Source: Planctomycetia bacterium
Lineage (GTDB): Bacteria; Planctomycetota; Planctomycetia; Pirellulales; UBA1268
Reading direction: 5' to 3'
Length of the DNA stretch: 63,080 nucleotides
Assembly (NCBI GenBank): GCA_014192425.1
Contig: BJHK01000023.1
Location: 1-63,080, forward strand
Shown: piece by piece, positions 6,050 to 14,073 of the stretch
Layout: each line of letters starts with the position of its first letter
How positions within the stretch are numbered: the first letter of the stretch is position 1
Position numbers and translations under genes: made by a program
Notes under the pieces: model-generated
Databases searched by the model: none
Told to the model about the DNA's origin: nothing
The model's input: only the letters and a program-made list of their open reading frames with translations

Positions 6050-6132
6050 CAAAGCCTTGCAGCAGTATCGCGATGACGTCCTGCGGTATTGAGGATCTAT
6101 TGGCTGCGATCTGCTGAAGGCAGCCGTTCTGC
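6044..6132 (+). repeat. attC site 11, right end of the array
   Basis: R'' GCCTAAC (6044-6050) and R' GTTCTGC (6126-6132). Second sequence family with small changes in the loop. R'' pairs with the cassette J start TTAGGCA. The TTCTGC at the right has no partner downstream within reach, consistent with this being the last site. Confidence 0.9.
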
Positions 6133-6168
6133 CAGGGGTCGGTCACGAGGCGGCGTGAGCGGTTGTCA

Positions 6169-6834
6169 TCATTCCTGCGTTGGCACGTCCCAGTCGCGCA
6201 GCTTCGCATGCAGCTGCGCGACCTTCCCCATGAAATGATCCATCGAGTACCGGCCGGCGGCGAGCACGATGTGCTTCTTGGCCGTCTCCATGTCGCCCGA
6301 CGACTCGGCATGGAGGCCCAGATAGAGATGGGCGTAGCAGAGCTGGTTGCGCCGCGCCCCCTCCGGGCCCGCCTCGGCCGCGGCCAGGACCTGGGCCGCC
6401 GTGCCCTGGCACTCGTAGAGGGCGCGGATCTCGCGCATCGGCACCCGGTCGTCCTCGCCGACCGGCAACAGCGCCTTCCGCGCCGCGGCCGGATCCTCCT
6501 GCCGAGCCACGCAGGCGAAGTGCCAGGTGACGTTCTCCACATCGGCCGGATTGGCGCCGCGATGGACCTCGAACTGCCGACGGCCGTCGGCGAATCGGCC
6601 CGCGTAGTACAGCGCCAGCCCGCGCTGCCAGAGCTGCGGCTCGAGTTCGGGACGGGCCGCGACGAGCGCGTCGAAGTCGCGGGCTGACTCGGCCGGCTGG
6701 CCGGCGAACAACAGCCGGACTCCATCGTCGAAGAGCTGCCGCGGCGTTCGTTCCTCAGCACGGCCGGCCACGGCCAACAGGCCGACGGAGATGAGCATGA
6801 GCCCGAACCACGGTCGCGAAGAAACGCGGTGCAT
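6169..6834 (-). CDS. Secreted TPR-like protein
   Basis: 221 residues with an N-terminal signal peptide (PWFGLMLISVGLLAVAGRA). Helical repeats follow: FDDGVRLLFAGQPAESARDF, LWQRGLALYYAGRFADGRRQ and YAHLYLGLHAESSGDMETAKKH, each with the small-large pattern of tetratricopeptide repeats. Such proteins mediate protein contacts outside the cytoplasm. The start at 6834 is chosen because it begins the signal peptide. It lies 29 bases downstream of the kinase gene on the same strand and may be cotranscribed, though no functional tie is evident. Confidence 0.75.
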   Translation of the reverse strand: MHRVSSRPWFGLMLISVGLLAVAGRAEERTPRQLFDDGVRLLFAGQPAESARDFDALVAARPELEPQLWQRGLALYYAGRFADGRRQFEVHRGANPADVENVTWHFACVARQEDPAAARKALLPVGEDDRVPMREIRALYECQGTAAQVLAAAEAGPEGARRNQLCYAHLYLGLHAESSGDMETAKKHIVLAAGRYSMDHFMGKVAQLHAKLRDWDVPTQE

Positions 6835-6863
6835 CGATCGTTCTCCGGGAAGTCGGCAGCTGA

Positions 6864-8411
6864 TCAGCGGGCCACGACGGCGTCGAGCTGGCCGTGGATC
6901 GCCAGCAGCCGACGGTGCCGGTCGTAAGCCCGGTCGAAGACCCGCGTGGCCGCCGGACGGGGCACGAACCGGCGCGGCGTGCCCGTGCGATGCCGGGCGA
7001 GGAACCCGCCCCAGTCGCCGCCGCGGCCAGCCAGCGTGTCGGCGCGATGCTTCGCCAACAGCGTTGCGCCCCACGCCGTGCCCTCCGTCGCGCCGTCGAG
7101 GATCGACACCGGCGTGTTGAAGGCGTCGGCGAGCAGCTGGCCGAGCGCCGGCGTCTTCGTCAGGCCCCCGGAGAGGACGATCTCCGTTCGCGGGAAGCCC
7201 TGGGCATCGAGCAGGTCGCTGCCCACGCGCAGGTTGAAGATCGTCGCCAGGAGCATCGCCTTGGCGACGTTGCCCGGCGTGGCGTTCGTGCCGTCGAGTC
7301 CGATCACGCAGGCCGTGCCGCCGCGCGACACGCCAAGCCCCGGCTCGTCGTCGAGGAACGGCAGGGCGACGAGGCCGCCGCAGTCATCGGCTGCGGCCAG
7401 CACCTCCGGCATCACCGCCGCGAAGGCGTCGGCGCCGGACTGCAGCCGCCCGAACATCTCCACCACGGTGTTCATCGCCGTCGTGCCGTTCCGCAGAAAG
7501 ACCATGTTGATCGGCTTGCCGTCCGGCGCGCAGAAGTGGTCGATGCCGGTGGCCACGCCCTGGAAGGCCCGGTCGCCGACCGAGTTGGCGACGACGCTCG
7601 TGCCGAAGCTCATCGCCACCATGCCGGCGTCGCCGATCAGCGAGCCCGCCAGCGCCGCCGGCTGGTCCCCCTCGGCGGGCGCCACGGGAATCCCCGCCGG
7701 CAGGCCGAGCAGTGCGGCGCCGTGGGCGTCGAGCGTGCCACCATCCGCGCCGGCCCGACGCACCGCCGGCAGGAGCGCGGCGAGCGGCGGGACGCGGCGG
7801 CCAGGGCAGGTCGCCGCCACGAGCGCGTCGAATTCAGCCAGCAGCCGCTCGTCGTAGTCGAGGGTCGCCTGATCGATCGGAAACATCCCCGAGGCGTCGC
7901 CGATGCCGAGCGTCCAGCCGCCGGTGAGGCGGCGCGCGATCCAGCCGGCGGGCGTCGTCAGGTGTGCGACGCGGGCCGCGGTGTCGGGCCGGTTGCGGAT
8001 CGTCCACAGCCAGCGGGCGGCTGTGATCCGCTTCGGCATCTTGACGCCGAAGCGGGACGTCAGTTCGTGCCCCTCCTCCTCGTTGCGGCCGTCGCACCAG
8101 AGCCGCGTCGCCGCCAGCGGTGCGCCCGCGGCGTCGCAGAGCACCTCGCCATGCATCTGTCCGGAGATGCCGATCGCCAGCACATCGGGCTCCAGGCCGG
8201 ACGCGGCGAGCGCCTTCCGCAGGTCGGCCATCGCCGTGGCCAGCGCGGCCTCCCAATCGGCGGGCTGCTGCTCGTAGCACTCCCGTTCCAGCCCCGGCAC
8301 CATCTCGTAGTCGCCGTGGCCGTGGGCGAGGATTCGCATGTCGTCGTCGGTGAAGATCACCGACAGTCCCTGCGTGCCGGCGTCGATGCCCAGGTAGCCA
8401 GTCCGTTTCAT
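6864..8411 (-). CDS. xylB: FGGY-family carbohydrate kinase, xylulokinase-like
   Basis: 515 residues, the normal length for FGGY kinases. The N-terminal phosphate-binding motif YLGIDAGTQGLSVIF is present, as are GISGQMHGEV and the substrate-side LWCDGRNEEEG. In the C-terminal ATPase lobe, MSFGTSVVAN and EIVLSGGLTKTPALGQLLAD carry the adenine-binding glycines. These enzymes phosphorylate a sugar with ATP, here most likely D-xylulose feeding the pentose phosphate pathway. No isomerase or transporter neighbours it, so the exact sugar is inferred from family resemblance. Confidence 0.82.
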   Translation of the reverse strand: MKRTGYLGIDAGTQGLSVIFTDDDMRILAHGHGDYEMVPGLERECYEQQPADWEAALATAMADLRKALAASGLEPDVLAIGISGQMHGEVLCDAAGAPLAATRLWCDGRNEEEGHELTSRFGVKMPKRITAARWLWTIRNRPDTAARVAHLTTPAGWIARRLTGGWTLGIGDASGMFPIDQATLDYDERLLAEFDALVAATCPGRRVPPLAALLPAVRRAGADGGTLDAHGAALLGLPAGIPVAPAEGDQPAALAGSLIGDAGMVAMSFGTSVVANSVGDRAFQGVATGIDHFCAPDGKPINMVFLRNGTTAMNTVVEMFGRLQSGADAFAAVMPEVLAAADDCGGLVALPFLDDEPGLGVSRGGTACVIGLDGTNATPGNVAKAMLLATIFNLRVGSDLLDAQGFPRTEIVLSGGLTKTPALGQLLADAFNTPVSILDGATEGTAWGATLLAKHRADTLAGRGGDWGGFLARHRTGTPRRFVPRPAATRVFDRAYDRHRRLLAIHGQLDAVVAR

Positions 8412-8588
8412 GCCGCGTGTCCTCGCGTCGGTTGCGTACGAATCATCCCATCGTGGGGCATTCGCGGGGATGTTTCAACGTGCCCCGGTGTCGCCGCCCC
8501 GAGCCGGGCAGCGCGTCCGGGTGTGTTGTCCGCGTATCTCGCCCATGGAGCACGGGATGCATGGGGCTCCGGCTGGTCGTCCGGACTG

Positions 8589-8598
8589 TATATATAGT
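8589..8598 (+). promoter_or_regulatory. AT-rich candidate -10 region upstream of the WD40 gene
   Basis: TATATATAGT stands out in an otherwise GC-rich divergent intergenic region (8412-8666). No clear -35 was found; the direction of use is uncertain. Confidence 0.3.
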
Positions 8599-8666
8599 GG
8601 TCGTCTGCCAGGGCCGGTCATGCGGCGGCCCGGCTGCCGCCTGCCCCGTCGTCGAGGAGTCGAGCC

Positions 8667-10328
8667 ATGAACAGTGTGCGAGGAGTGTCCACGTGCCACC
8701 GGCCCGCGCGGCTGATCGGCCTGGCGGCGGCGGTGTGCTTCGGCGGCAGCCTCGTGTCGGCCAGCGCCGCGCCCGATCCCGCGCCGGCCGCGGGCAGTGC
8801 AGCGGTGAAGCCGGCGGCGCCGGCCGCGAAGGTCACCGAGCATGGCCGCTGGGTGATCGGCGCCGATTACGGGAAGGATGGCGGCCTGCTGCTCACGGTC
8901 GGCGGCGAGAGCCTGCTGTATCGCCCCGGCGACGCGACGCTCTGGAACGGGGACGGGACGCGGATCGGCGATCTCGTCGGCCACCCGACGTCGGTCTGGG
9001 CGGCGCGGATCTCGCAGGACGGCAGCCGGGCGGCGACGGCCGGCTACGACGGGCTGGTGAAGGTCTGGGATGTCGCCACCCGCGCGTCGAAGCACGACCT
9101 CAAAAAGCACAAGGGCTGGTGCCGGACGCTCGACTTCTCCCCCGACGGCACGCTGCTCGCCACGGGGGGCGAGGATGGCAACGTGGTGCTCTGGGATCCG
9201 GCCGCCGGCACGGAGGTGAAGACGATCGCCGCCGGTCCGTCGGGCATCTCGGCCGTGGCGTTCTCGCCGGACGGCGCTCTGCTGGCGACGGGCGGTGGCG
9301 ACACGGTCGTCACACTCTGGGACGTGGCCACGGGCAGTGAGAAGGCGAAGCTCGAGGGGCATGGCGGGCCGGTGTGGTCGATCCGCTTCTCGCCCGACGG
9401 TGCGACGCTGGCCAGCGGCGCGGCTGACCGCACGGTCCGTCTCTGGACGGTCGCCGACGGCAAGCCCGCGGCCACGCTCGAGGGGCATGCCGACTGGGTG
9501 ACGAGCCTCGATTTCTCAGCCGACGGCAGCCGGCTCGTGAGCGGCGGCATCGACGGCAGCGTGAAGCTCTGGGACGTGAAGGCCAAGGGGGAGCAGGAGG
9601 GGCCGGAGAAGGCGAAGTCGAGCGTCTGGGCGGTGCGGTTCGCACCCGGCGGCAAGTCGATCCTCATCGGGACCCACGCCGGTGCGGTCGTGACCGCGAC
9701 GCCGGCACCGAAGCTGCTGCCGCCGCCTCCGCCCAAGCCGACGCCCCCGCCTCCACCTCCCTCGCCGCCGGCGCCCCCGCAGGCCGCGGCAGCGGAAGGA
9801 CTGGCCCTCAAGCCGACGGAGTTCAAGAGCGCGGCCGGGGCGACCGCCACGATCGCCGACGACGCGAGCGTCCTCGTGGGCGGCCCGCTCGCCAAGGACA
9901 CCTACACGGTCAAGACGGTGCTGCCGGCCGACGGCGCCGTGAAGGCGTTCGTGCTCGAGGCGCTGCCCGATGGAAGCCTGCCGAAGCAGGGACCGGGCCG
10001 GGCGGAGAATGGCAACTTCGTGATCAGCACGTTCGGTGCCACGTTTACCGAGCCGGCCAAGGAGGGCCCGGGCACGGCGATCCGCTTCACGGGCGCGCTG
10101 GCCGACTTCGCGCAGGATAAATACAACGCCGAGGGGATGCTCGATGCCGACGTGAACACGGGCTGGGCCATCGATCCCGAGGTCGGGAAGCCGCACGTGG
10201 TGCGGTTCACGCTCGCCCCCGACGTCAAGCTGCCCGCCGGGGCCACGGTCACGTTCACGATGGACCAACAGTACTCGGACGGCCGGCATACCGTGGGCAA
10301 GTTTCGTCTGCGGGCCGTCAAGCAGTGA
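8667..10328 (+). CDS. Secreted WD40 beta-propeller protein with proline-rich linker
   Basis: 553 residues. A signal peptide (to about residue 35) is followed by seven WD40-like blades; clear ones include TLDFSPDGTLLATGGEDGNV, AFSPDGALLATGGGD and IRFSPDGATLASGAAD, each closing with VxLWD-type strands. A proline linker (PPPPPKPTPPPPPPSPP, about residues 350-366) leads to a C-terminal beta domain with KQGPGRAENGNF and DVNTGWAIDPEVGKPH. That domain resembles one found in planctomycete DUF1553/cytochrome proteins. Likely a periplasmic or extracellular binding scaffold; the ligand is unknown. Confidence 0.8.
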   Translation: MNSVRGVSTCHRPARLIGLAAAVCFGGSLVSASAAPDPAPAAGSAAVKPAAPAAKVTEHGRWVIGADYGKDGGLLLTVGGESLLYRPGDATLWNGDGTRIGDLVGHPTSVWAARISQDGSRAATAGYDGLVKVWDVATRASKHDLKKHKGWCRTLDFSPDGTLLATGGEDGNVVLWDPAAGTEVKTIAAGPSGISAVAFSPDGALLATGGGDTVVTLWDVATGSEKAKLEGHGGPVWSIRFSPDGATLASGAADRTVRLWTVADGKPAATLEGHADWVTSLDFSADGSRLVSGGIDGSVKLWDVKAKGEQEGPEKAKSSVWAVRFAPGGKSILIGTHAGAVVTATPAPKLLPPPPPKPTPPPPPPSPPAPPQAAAAEGLALKPTEFKSAAGATATIADDASVLVGGPLAKDTYTVKTVLPADGAVKAFVLEALPDGSLPKQGPGRAENGNFVISTFGATFTEPAKEGPGTAIRFTGALADFAQDKYNAEGMLDADVNTGWAIDPEVGKPHVVRFTLAPDVKLPAGATVTFTMDQQYSDGRHTVGKFRLRAVKQ

Positions 10329-10430
10329 CTCCTGCGGGGTGCCGGCGGCAGGCATCCGCACCGGGCGTCTGGTATGCTGCGAATGTCGGCCAGCGGGTGT
10401 TGGCCGTCCTCCTTCTGGGCAGGCGACTCC

Positions 10431-10955
10431 ATGAACCGTTCCACGTTGTGCGCGACCATCGCCGCGGGAGTCCTCCTCGGAGCCTGCGTGGCGGGCGGCG
10501 TTGCGGCCCTGGTGCCCGGCGTCTGGCGGCCGCAGCCCGTGCTGGCTGTCTCCTCGTTGTCCGACGATTCGTTCGCCGTCTGCACTGTGCCGCTCGACAA
10601 CGGCGTCGAGGGATTCTTCCTGCTCGATTTTCAGACCGGTGACATCACGGGGGGTGTGCTCAACCCGGCGACTCAGAAGTTCGGCGTCGGCTACCGGCAC
10701 AACGTTCTCAAGGACCTGAACTTCAAGGCCGGCAAGGCGAAGAGCGCACGGTTCCTGCTCGTCTCCGGTGCGCTCGTGTTCGCGGGGCAGACCGGCAACA
10801 CCCTGGCGCCCTCGGTGCTGTATGTCACCGATGCATCGACCGGGATGACGGTCGCCTACGGGATTCCCTGGGGGCCGGGGGCAGGAGGGCTGCGGAATCC
10901 GCTCGTCGCCCTCGACGGCATCAACGCCCGTGGTGGCGGCGAGAAGGTGCCGTGA
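10431..10955 (+). CDS. Membrane-anchored hypothetical protein
   Basis: 174 residues. An N-terminal hydrophobic segment (TLCATIAAGVLLGACVAGGVAAL) anchors a small beta-rich domain (VCTVPLDNGVEGFFLLDF, GYRHNVLKDLNF, VLYVTDASTGMTVAYGIPW) that looks like part of a beta-propeller or a single sensor domain. The start at 10431 matches the hydrophobic segment; an upstream ATG at 10374 is unlikely. It overlaps the thiS start by four bases, so it may be cotranscribed with thiS, but the family was not recognised. Confidence 0.65.
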   Translation: MNRSTLCATIAAGVLLGACVAGGVAALVPGVWRPQPVLAVSSLSDDSFAVCTVPLDNGVEGFFLLDFQTGDITGGVLNPATQKFGVGYRHNVLKDLNFKAGKAKSARFLLVSGALVFAGQTGNTLAPSVLYVTDASTGMTVAYGIPWGPGAGGLRNPLVALDGINARGGGEKVP

Positions 10956-11221
10956 CCACGGGTCGAGGATCGATGGGCGAGACACGGGCAGCGGATGCAT
11001 GTCGGGCGCAGCCGGGCGCGGTGCTGATCACGGTCAACGGTCAGTCGCGGACGATGGTCGCCGGCGCGACGCTCCGCGACGTCGTCGCGGAACTCGGCTG
11101 GGAGGGACGCCCCCTGGCGGTCGAGCTCAACGAGCAGGTCGTGCCGCGGGCCGAACTCGGCAACCGGCCGGTCGGCCACGGCGACCGGCTGGAGATCGTC
11201 ACGCTCGTGGGTGGTGGCTGA
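10952..11221 (+). CDS. thiS: Sulfur carrier protein ThiS
   Basis: Ubiquitin-like sulfur carrier of thiamine thiazole synthesis. The C-terminal ~70 residues fit ThiS ([33 protein letters not shown]) and end in the essential Gly-Gly (VTLVGGG) that is adenylated and thiocarboxylated. About 20 extra N-terminal residues are present with the GTG start at 10952; an ATG at 10973 shortens this. thiG follows 19 bases later. Confidence 0.9.
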   Translation: MTTGRGSMGETRAADACRAQPGAVLITVNGQSRTMVAGATLRDVVAELGWEGRPLAVELNEQVVPRAELGNRPVGHGDRLEIVTLVGGG

Positions 11222-11240
11222 GAGCCGCCGGGAGTGTGCA

Positions 11241-12089
11241 ATGACTGACACCCAGCCTGGTATCCAAGCGCCGGCCGACGCGCTCCTGAAGGTCGGCGGC
11301 TTCGCCTTCACGAGCCGGCTGATCGTCGGCACGGGCAAGTATTCGAGCTATGCGGCCATGGCCGCCTGTCTCGAGGCGGCCGGCGCCGAGTGCGTGACCG
11401 TGGCCGTCCGGCGCGAGCGGCTCCTCAACGAGGCCGGCGAGAACATCCTCGCCCACCTTGATCCGGCCCGCTACACGCTCCTCCCCAACACGGCCGGATG
11501 CTTTTCCGCCGCCGATGCCATCCGCGTCGCCCGGCTCGGCCGCGAACTCCTGCGCGACCTCGGCAATCCGGGCGCCGACTGGGTCAAGCTCGAGGTCCTC
11601 GGCGACCGCAAGACGCTCCTTCCCGATCCGATCGGCACGCTGGAGGCGACGGAGAAACTGGCGGCCGAGGGCTTCGCCGTGCTCGTGTACACCAGCGACG
11701 ATCCCGTGCTCGCCCGCCGGCTCAAGGAGGCGGGCGCGACGAGCGTGATGCCGGCCGGCAGCCCGATCGGCTCGGGACAGGGCATCCTCAACGCCAACAA
11801 CCTGCGGATCTGCCTGGAGTATCTCAAGGGGGACGATCCGGACTATCCCGTCATCGTCGATGCCGGCGTGGGCACGGCCAGCGACGTCGCGGCGGCGATG
11901 GAGCTGGGCGTCGACGGCGTCCTGCTCAACACGGCGATCGCCCACGCCGCCGACCCGCTGCGGATGGCGCATGCCATGCGGGCCGCCTGCGTCGCAGGCC
12001 GGCAGGCGTTCCTTGCCGGCCGGATCCCGCGCCGGCTGTATGCCAGCGCCTCGAGCCCCGAGGAGGGAGCGATCGGCGGACCTTCCTGA
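11241..12089 (+). CDS. thiG: Thiazole synthase ThiG
   Basis: 282 residues forming a TIM barrel. It condenses 1-deoxy-D-xylulose 5-phosphate, dehydroglycine and ThiS thiocarboxylate into the thiazole phosphate of thiamine. Visible family motifs: [30 protein letters not shown] (with the Schiff-base lysine), [13 protein letters not shown] and [12 protein letters not shown]. The start at 11241 has GGGAG upstream. It directly follows thiS and is probably translated from the same message; hisF follows 28 bases later. Confidence 0.95.
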   Translation: MTDTQPGIQAPADALLKVGGFAFTSRLIVGTGKYSSYAAMAACLEAAGAECVTVAVRRERLLNEAGENILAHLDPARYTLLPNTAGCFSAADAIRVARLGRELLRDLGNPGADWVKLEVLGDRKTLLPDPIGTLEATEKLAAEGFAVLVYTSDDPVLARRLKEAGATSVMPAGSPIGSGQGILNANNLRICLEYLKGDDPDYPVIVDAGVGTASDVAAAMELGVDGVLLNTAIAHAADPLRMAHAMRAACVAGRQAFLAGRIPRRLYASASSPEEGAIGGPS

Positions 12090-12117
12090 GAACGGCCCGC
12101 CCTCCGTCGTCGTCACC

Positions 12118-12894
12118 ATGCTCGCCAAGCGCATCATTCCCTGCCTCGACGTCGAGAAGGGCCGGGTCGTCAAGGGGACGCGGTTTCTCGACCTCGTCGA
12201 TGCCGGCGATCCAGTCGAGGTGGCGGCGCGGTACGAGGCCGAGGGGGCGGACGAGCTCGTGTTCCTCGACATCACGGCCAGCCACGAGGGGCGGGCGATC
12301 ATGCTCGACGTCGTCCGGCGCGTGGCCGAGACGATCTTCATGCCGTTCACCGTGGGGGGCGGAATCGCCACGCTCGACGATGCGGCCCGGCTCGTGCAGG
12401 CCGGTGCCGAGAAGGTGAGCATCAATTCGGCCGCTGTCCGGACGCCGGACCTCGTGACCGCGGTCGCCGACCGGCTGGGAAGCTGTGCCACGGTGGTCAA
12501 CATCGATCCCAAGCGGGTGCGGCGCGACGGCCGCGAGGTCTGGGAGGTGTTCATCAACGGCGGCCGCGTGCCCACCGGGCTGGAGGCCGTCGCCTGGGCG
12601 CGGCGGGTGGAGCAACTGGGGGCGGGCGAGATCGTGCTCACCTGCATGGACAGGGACGGCACGCGGGACGGCTACGACCTGGAGATCACGGCCGCCGTCG
12701 CCGGCGCGGTGCGGATCCCCGTCGTGGCCAGCGGCGGGGCTGGCAGGCCGGAGCACCTTGCGGCCGCGGTCACATCTGGGGGTGCGGACGCCGCACTCGC
12801 CGCTGGCATCTTCCACTTCGGAGAGTGTACGATCCGCGAGGTGAAGGAATTGTTCCGCCGCGAGGGAATCCCCGTCCGTCTGCCCCCGCTCTGA
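12118..12894 (+). CDS. hisF: Imidazole glycerol phosphate synthase subunit HisF
   Basis: 258 residues, the normal length. Cyclase half of the HisFH complex, converting PRFAR plus ammonia to imidazole glycerol phosphate and AICAR in histidine synthesis. Catalytic Asp11 ([10 protein letters not shown]) and the second aspartate in LTCMDRDGT are present, with phosphate-binding loops [12 protein letters not shown] and VVASGGAG. No hisH or other his gene is adjacent; hisF here travels with thiamine genes. Confidence 0.95.
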   Translation: MLAKRIIPCLDVEKGRVVKGTRFLDLVDAGDPVEVAARYEAEGADELVFLDITASHEGRAIMLDVVRRVAETIFMPFTVGGGIATLDDAARLVQAGAEKVSINSAAVRTPDLVTAVADRLGSCATVVNIDPKRVRRDGREVWEVFINGGRVPTGLEAVAWARRVEQLGAGEIVLTCMDRDGTRDGYDLEITAAVAGAVRIPVVASGGAGRPEHLAAAVTSGGADAALAAGIFHFGECTIREVKELFRREGIPVRLPPL

Positions 12895-12924
12895 CCAGCC
12901 GTCCGCGCCCACCACGTTCTCCCC

Positions 12925-14073
12925 ATGGCCACCATCGACCCGTCCGTCAGCCCTGCGGCCTCCCCACCGGCGGCGCCAGCGGCCGTCAAGCGGCTGGAGA
13001 TCGACCGCTTCTTCGAGGCCCTGGTCAAGCTGGAGGGAAGCGACCTGCACATGAAGGTCGGGCAGCCGCCGTTCATTCGCGTCAAGGGTTCGTTGCAGCC
13101 ACTGAAGACCCCGCGGATCGACGACGAGCACATGCGCCGGCTCTGCCTGCCGATGCTCGACGACCGACGCCGGCGCATCCTCGATGCCGACGGGGGCTGC
13201 GACTTCGCCTACGTCGCCGACGTGGACGGGGTCCGCTGGCGGTTTCGCGTCAACCTCCTCCACCAGCAGGGTTCCCTCGGCCTCGTCGCCCGGCGGGTCA
13301 ACAACAAGATCCCCGACTTCAAGGGGCTGTTCCTGCCCCCGGGCATCGAGCAGCTCTGCCAGTACGACCAGGGGCTGATCCTCCTCGCCGGCGTCACCGG
13401 CTCGGGCAAGAGCACGACGATCGCCTCGATGCTCAACTTCATCAACCAAACCCACCGCAAGCACATCCTCACGCTCGAGGACCCGATCGAGTTCGTGTTC
13501 ACGGAGGACAAGTGCCTGATCAACCAGCGTGAGATCGGGCAGGACGTCAAGGACTTCGCGATCGGCATGAAGCACGCCGTCCGCGAGGATCCAGACATCA
13601 TCCTCGTCGGCGAAATGCGTGACGAGGAGACCTTCATGACGGCGATCCATGCCGCCGAGACCGGGCACCTCGTGTTCGGGACGATCCACGCCTCCAGCGC
13701 GGCGACGACGATCACCCGGATCCTTGACCTGTTTCCAGAGGAGATGCACCAGGCCCTGCGCAGCGCCATCGCCTTCAACATGAAGGGCATCGTGGCCCAG
13801 AAGCTGATCCGCTCGATCAAGCCGGGCGTCAGCCGGGTGCCGGTGGTGGAAATGATGCTCTTCGACGTCATGGTGCGCAAGCACGTCCTCGAGGGCGAGG
13901 ACCACATGCTTCCCGACCACGTCCGCAAGTCGCACCGCGACGGCATGCAGGACTTCACGATGAGCCTGAAGAGCCTGCTCGACCAGGGGCTGATCGACCG
14001 CCACGACGCCCTCGAGATCGCGCCCAACCGCGAGGCGCTGATGATGGCGATCAAGGGCATCGGGGTGTCCTGA
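12925..14073 (+). CDS. pilT: Type IV pilus retraction ATPase PilT
   Basis: 382 residues. Secretion-superfamily hexameric ATPase: an N-terminal domain starts LEGSDLHMKVGQPPFIRVKG, followed by Walker A GVTGSGKSTT, the Asp box LTLEDPIEF, Walker B ILVGEMRDEET and the His box TGHLVFGTIHA. PilT hydrolyses ATP to depolymerise type IV pili in twitching motility. A ~20-residue Ala/Pro-rich N-terminal extension precedes the domain. Its stop overlaps the start of the next ATPase-like gene by one base. Confidence 0.92.
   Translation: MATIDPSVSPAASPPAAPAAVKRLEIDRFFEALVKLEGSDLHMKVGQPPFIRVKGSLQPLKTPRIDDEHMRRLCLPMLDDRRRRILDADGGCDFAYVADVDGVRWRFRVNLLHQQGSLGLVARRVNNKIPDFKGLFLPPGIEQLCQYDQGLILLAGVTGSGKSTTIASMLNFINQTHRKHILTLEDPIEFVFTEDKCLINQREIGQDVKDFAIGMKHAVREDPDIILVGEMRDEETFMTAIHAAETGHLVFGTIHASSAATTITRILDLFPEEMHQALRSAIAFNMKGIVAQKLIRSIKPGVSRVPVVEMMLFDVMVRKHVLEGEDHMLPDHVRKSHRDGMQDFTMSLKSLLDQGLIDRHDALEIAPNREALMMAIKGIGVS

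Larger units (their letters stand above)
1..6132 (+). mobile_element. Integron gene-cassette array, distal end (ten complete cassettes)
   Basis: Eleven imperfect inverted-repeat sites, nearly all 88-89 bp, separate short unrelated genes. Each site starts with an RYYYAAC-type box (R'') and ends with a GTTRRRY-type box (R'), the signature of integron attC sites. In all ten complete cassettes the first 6-8 bases after the G of R' are complementary to the R'' box at that cassette's own far end, while R'' and R' inside one site disagree in 8 of 11 sites. This is what circular cassette excision and integration predict. Polarity is rightward, so attI and the tyrosine integrase IntI should lie left of position 1; no integrase is present here, and an integrase-less cluster cannot be excluded. 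The right boundary is the R' box at 6126-6132, followed by ordinary chromosomal genes. The array is less GC-rich than its surroundings. Confidence 0.92.

Noticed and set aside
1-6132. Interpretation of the repeated elements as REP/MITE transposable repeats or CRISPR
   Set aside because: Spacers contain genes of 250-800 bp, sites have R''/R' boxes, and cassette ends pair with their own R''; none of this fits CRISPR or MITEs.
10330-10430. TPP riboswitch upstream of the thiS-thiG region
   Set aside because: No THI-box-like sequence was seen there or directly before thiS.
9516-11000. 494-codon minus-strand open frame opposite the WD40 C-terminus and the next gene
   Set aside because: Shadow of coding sequence; no recognisable domain.
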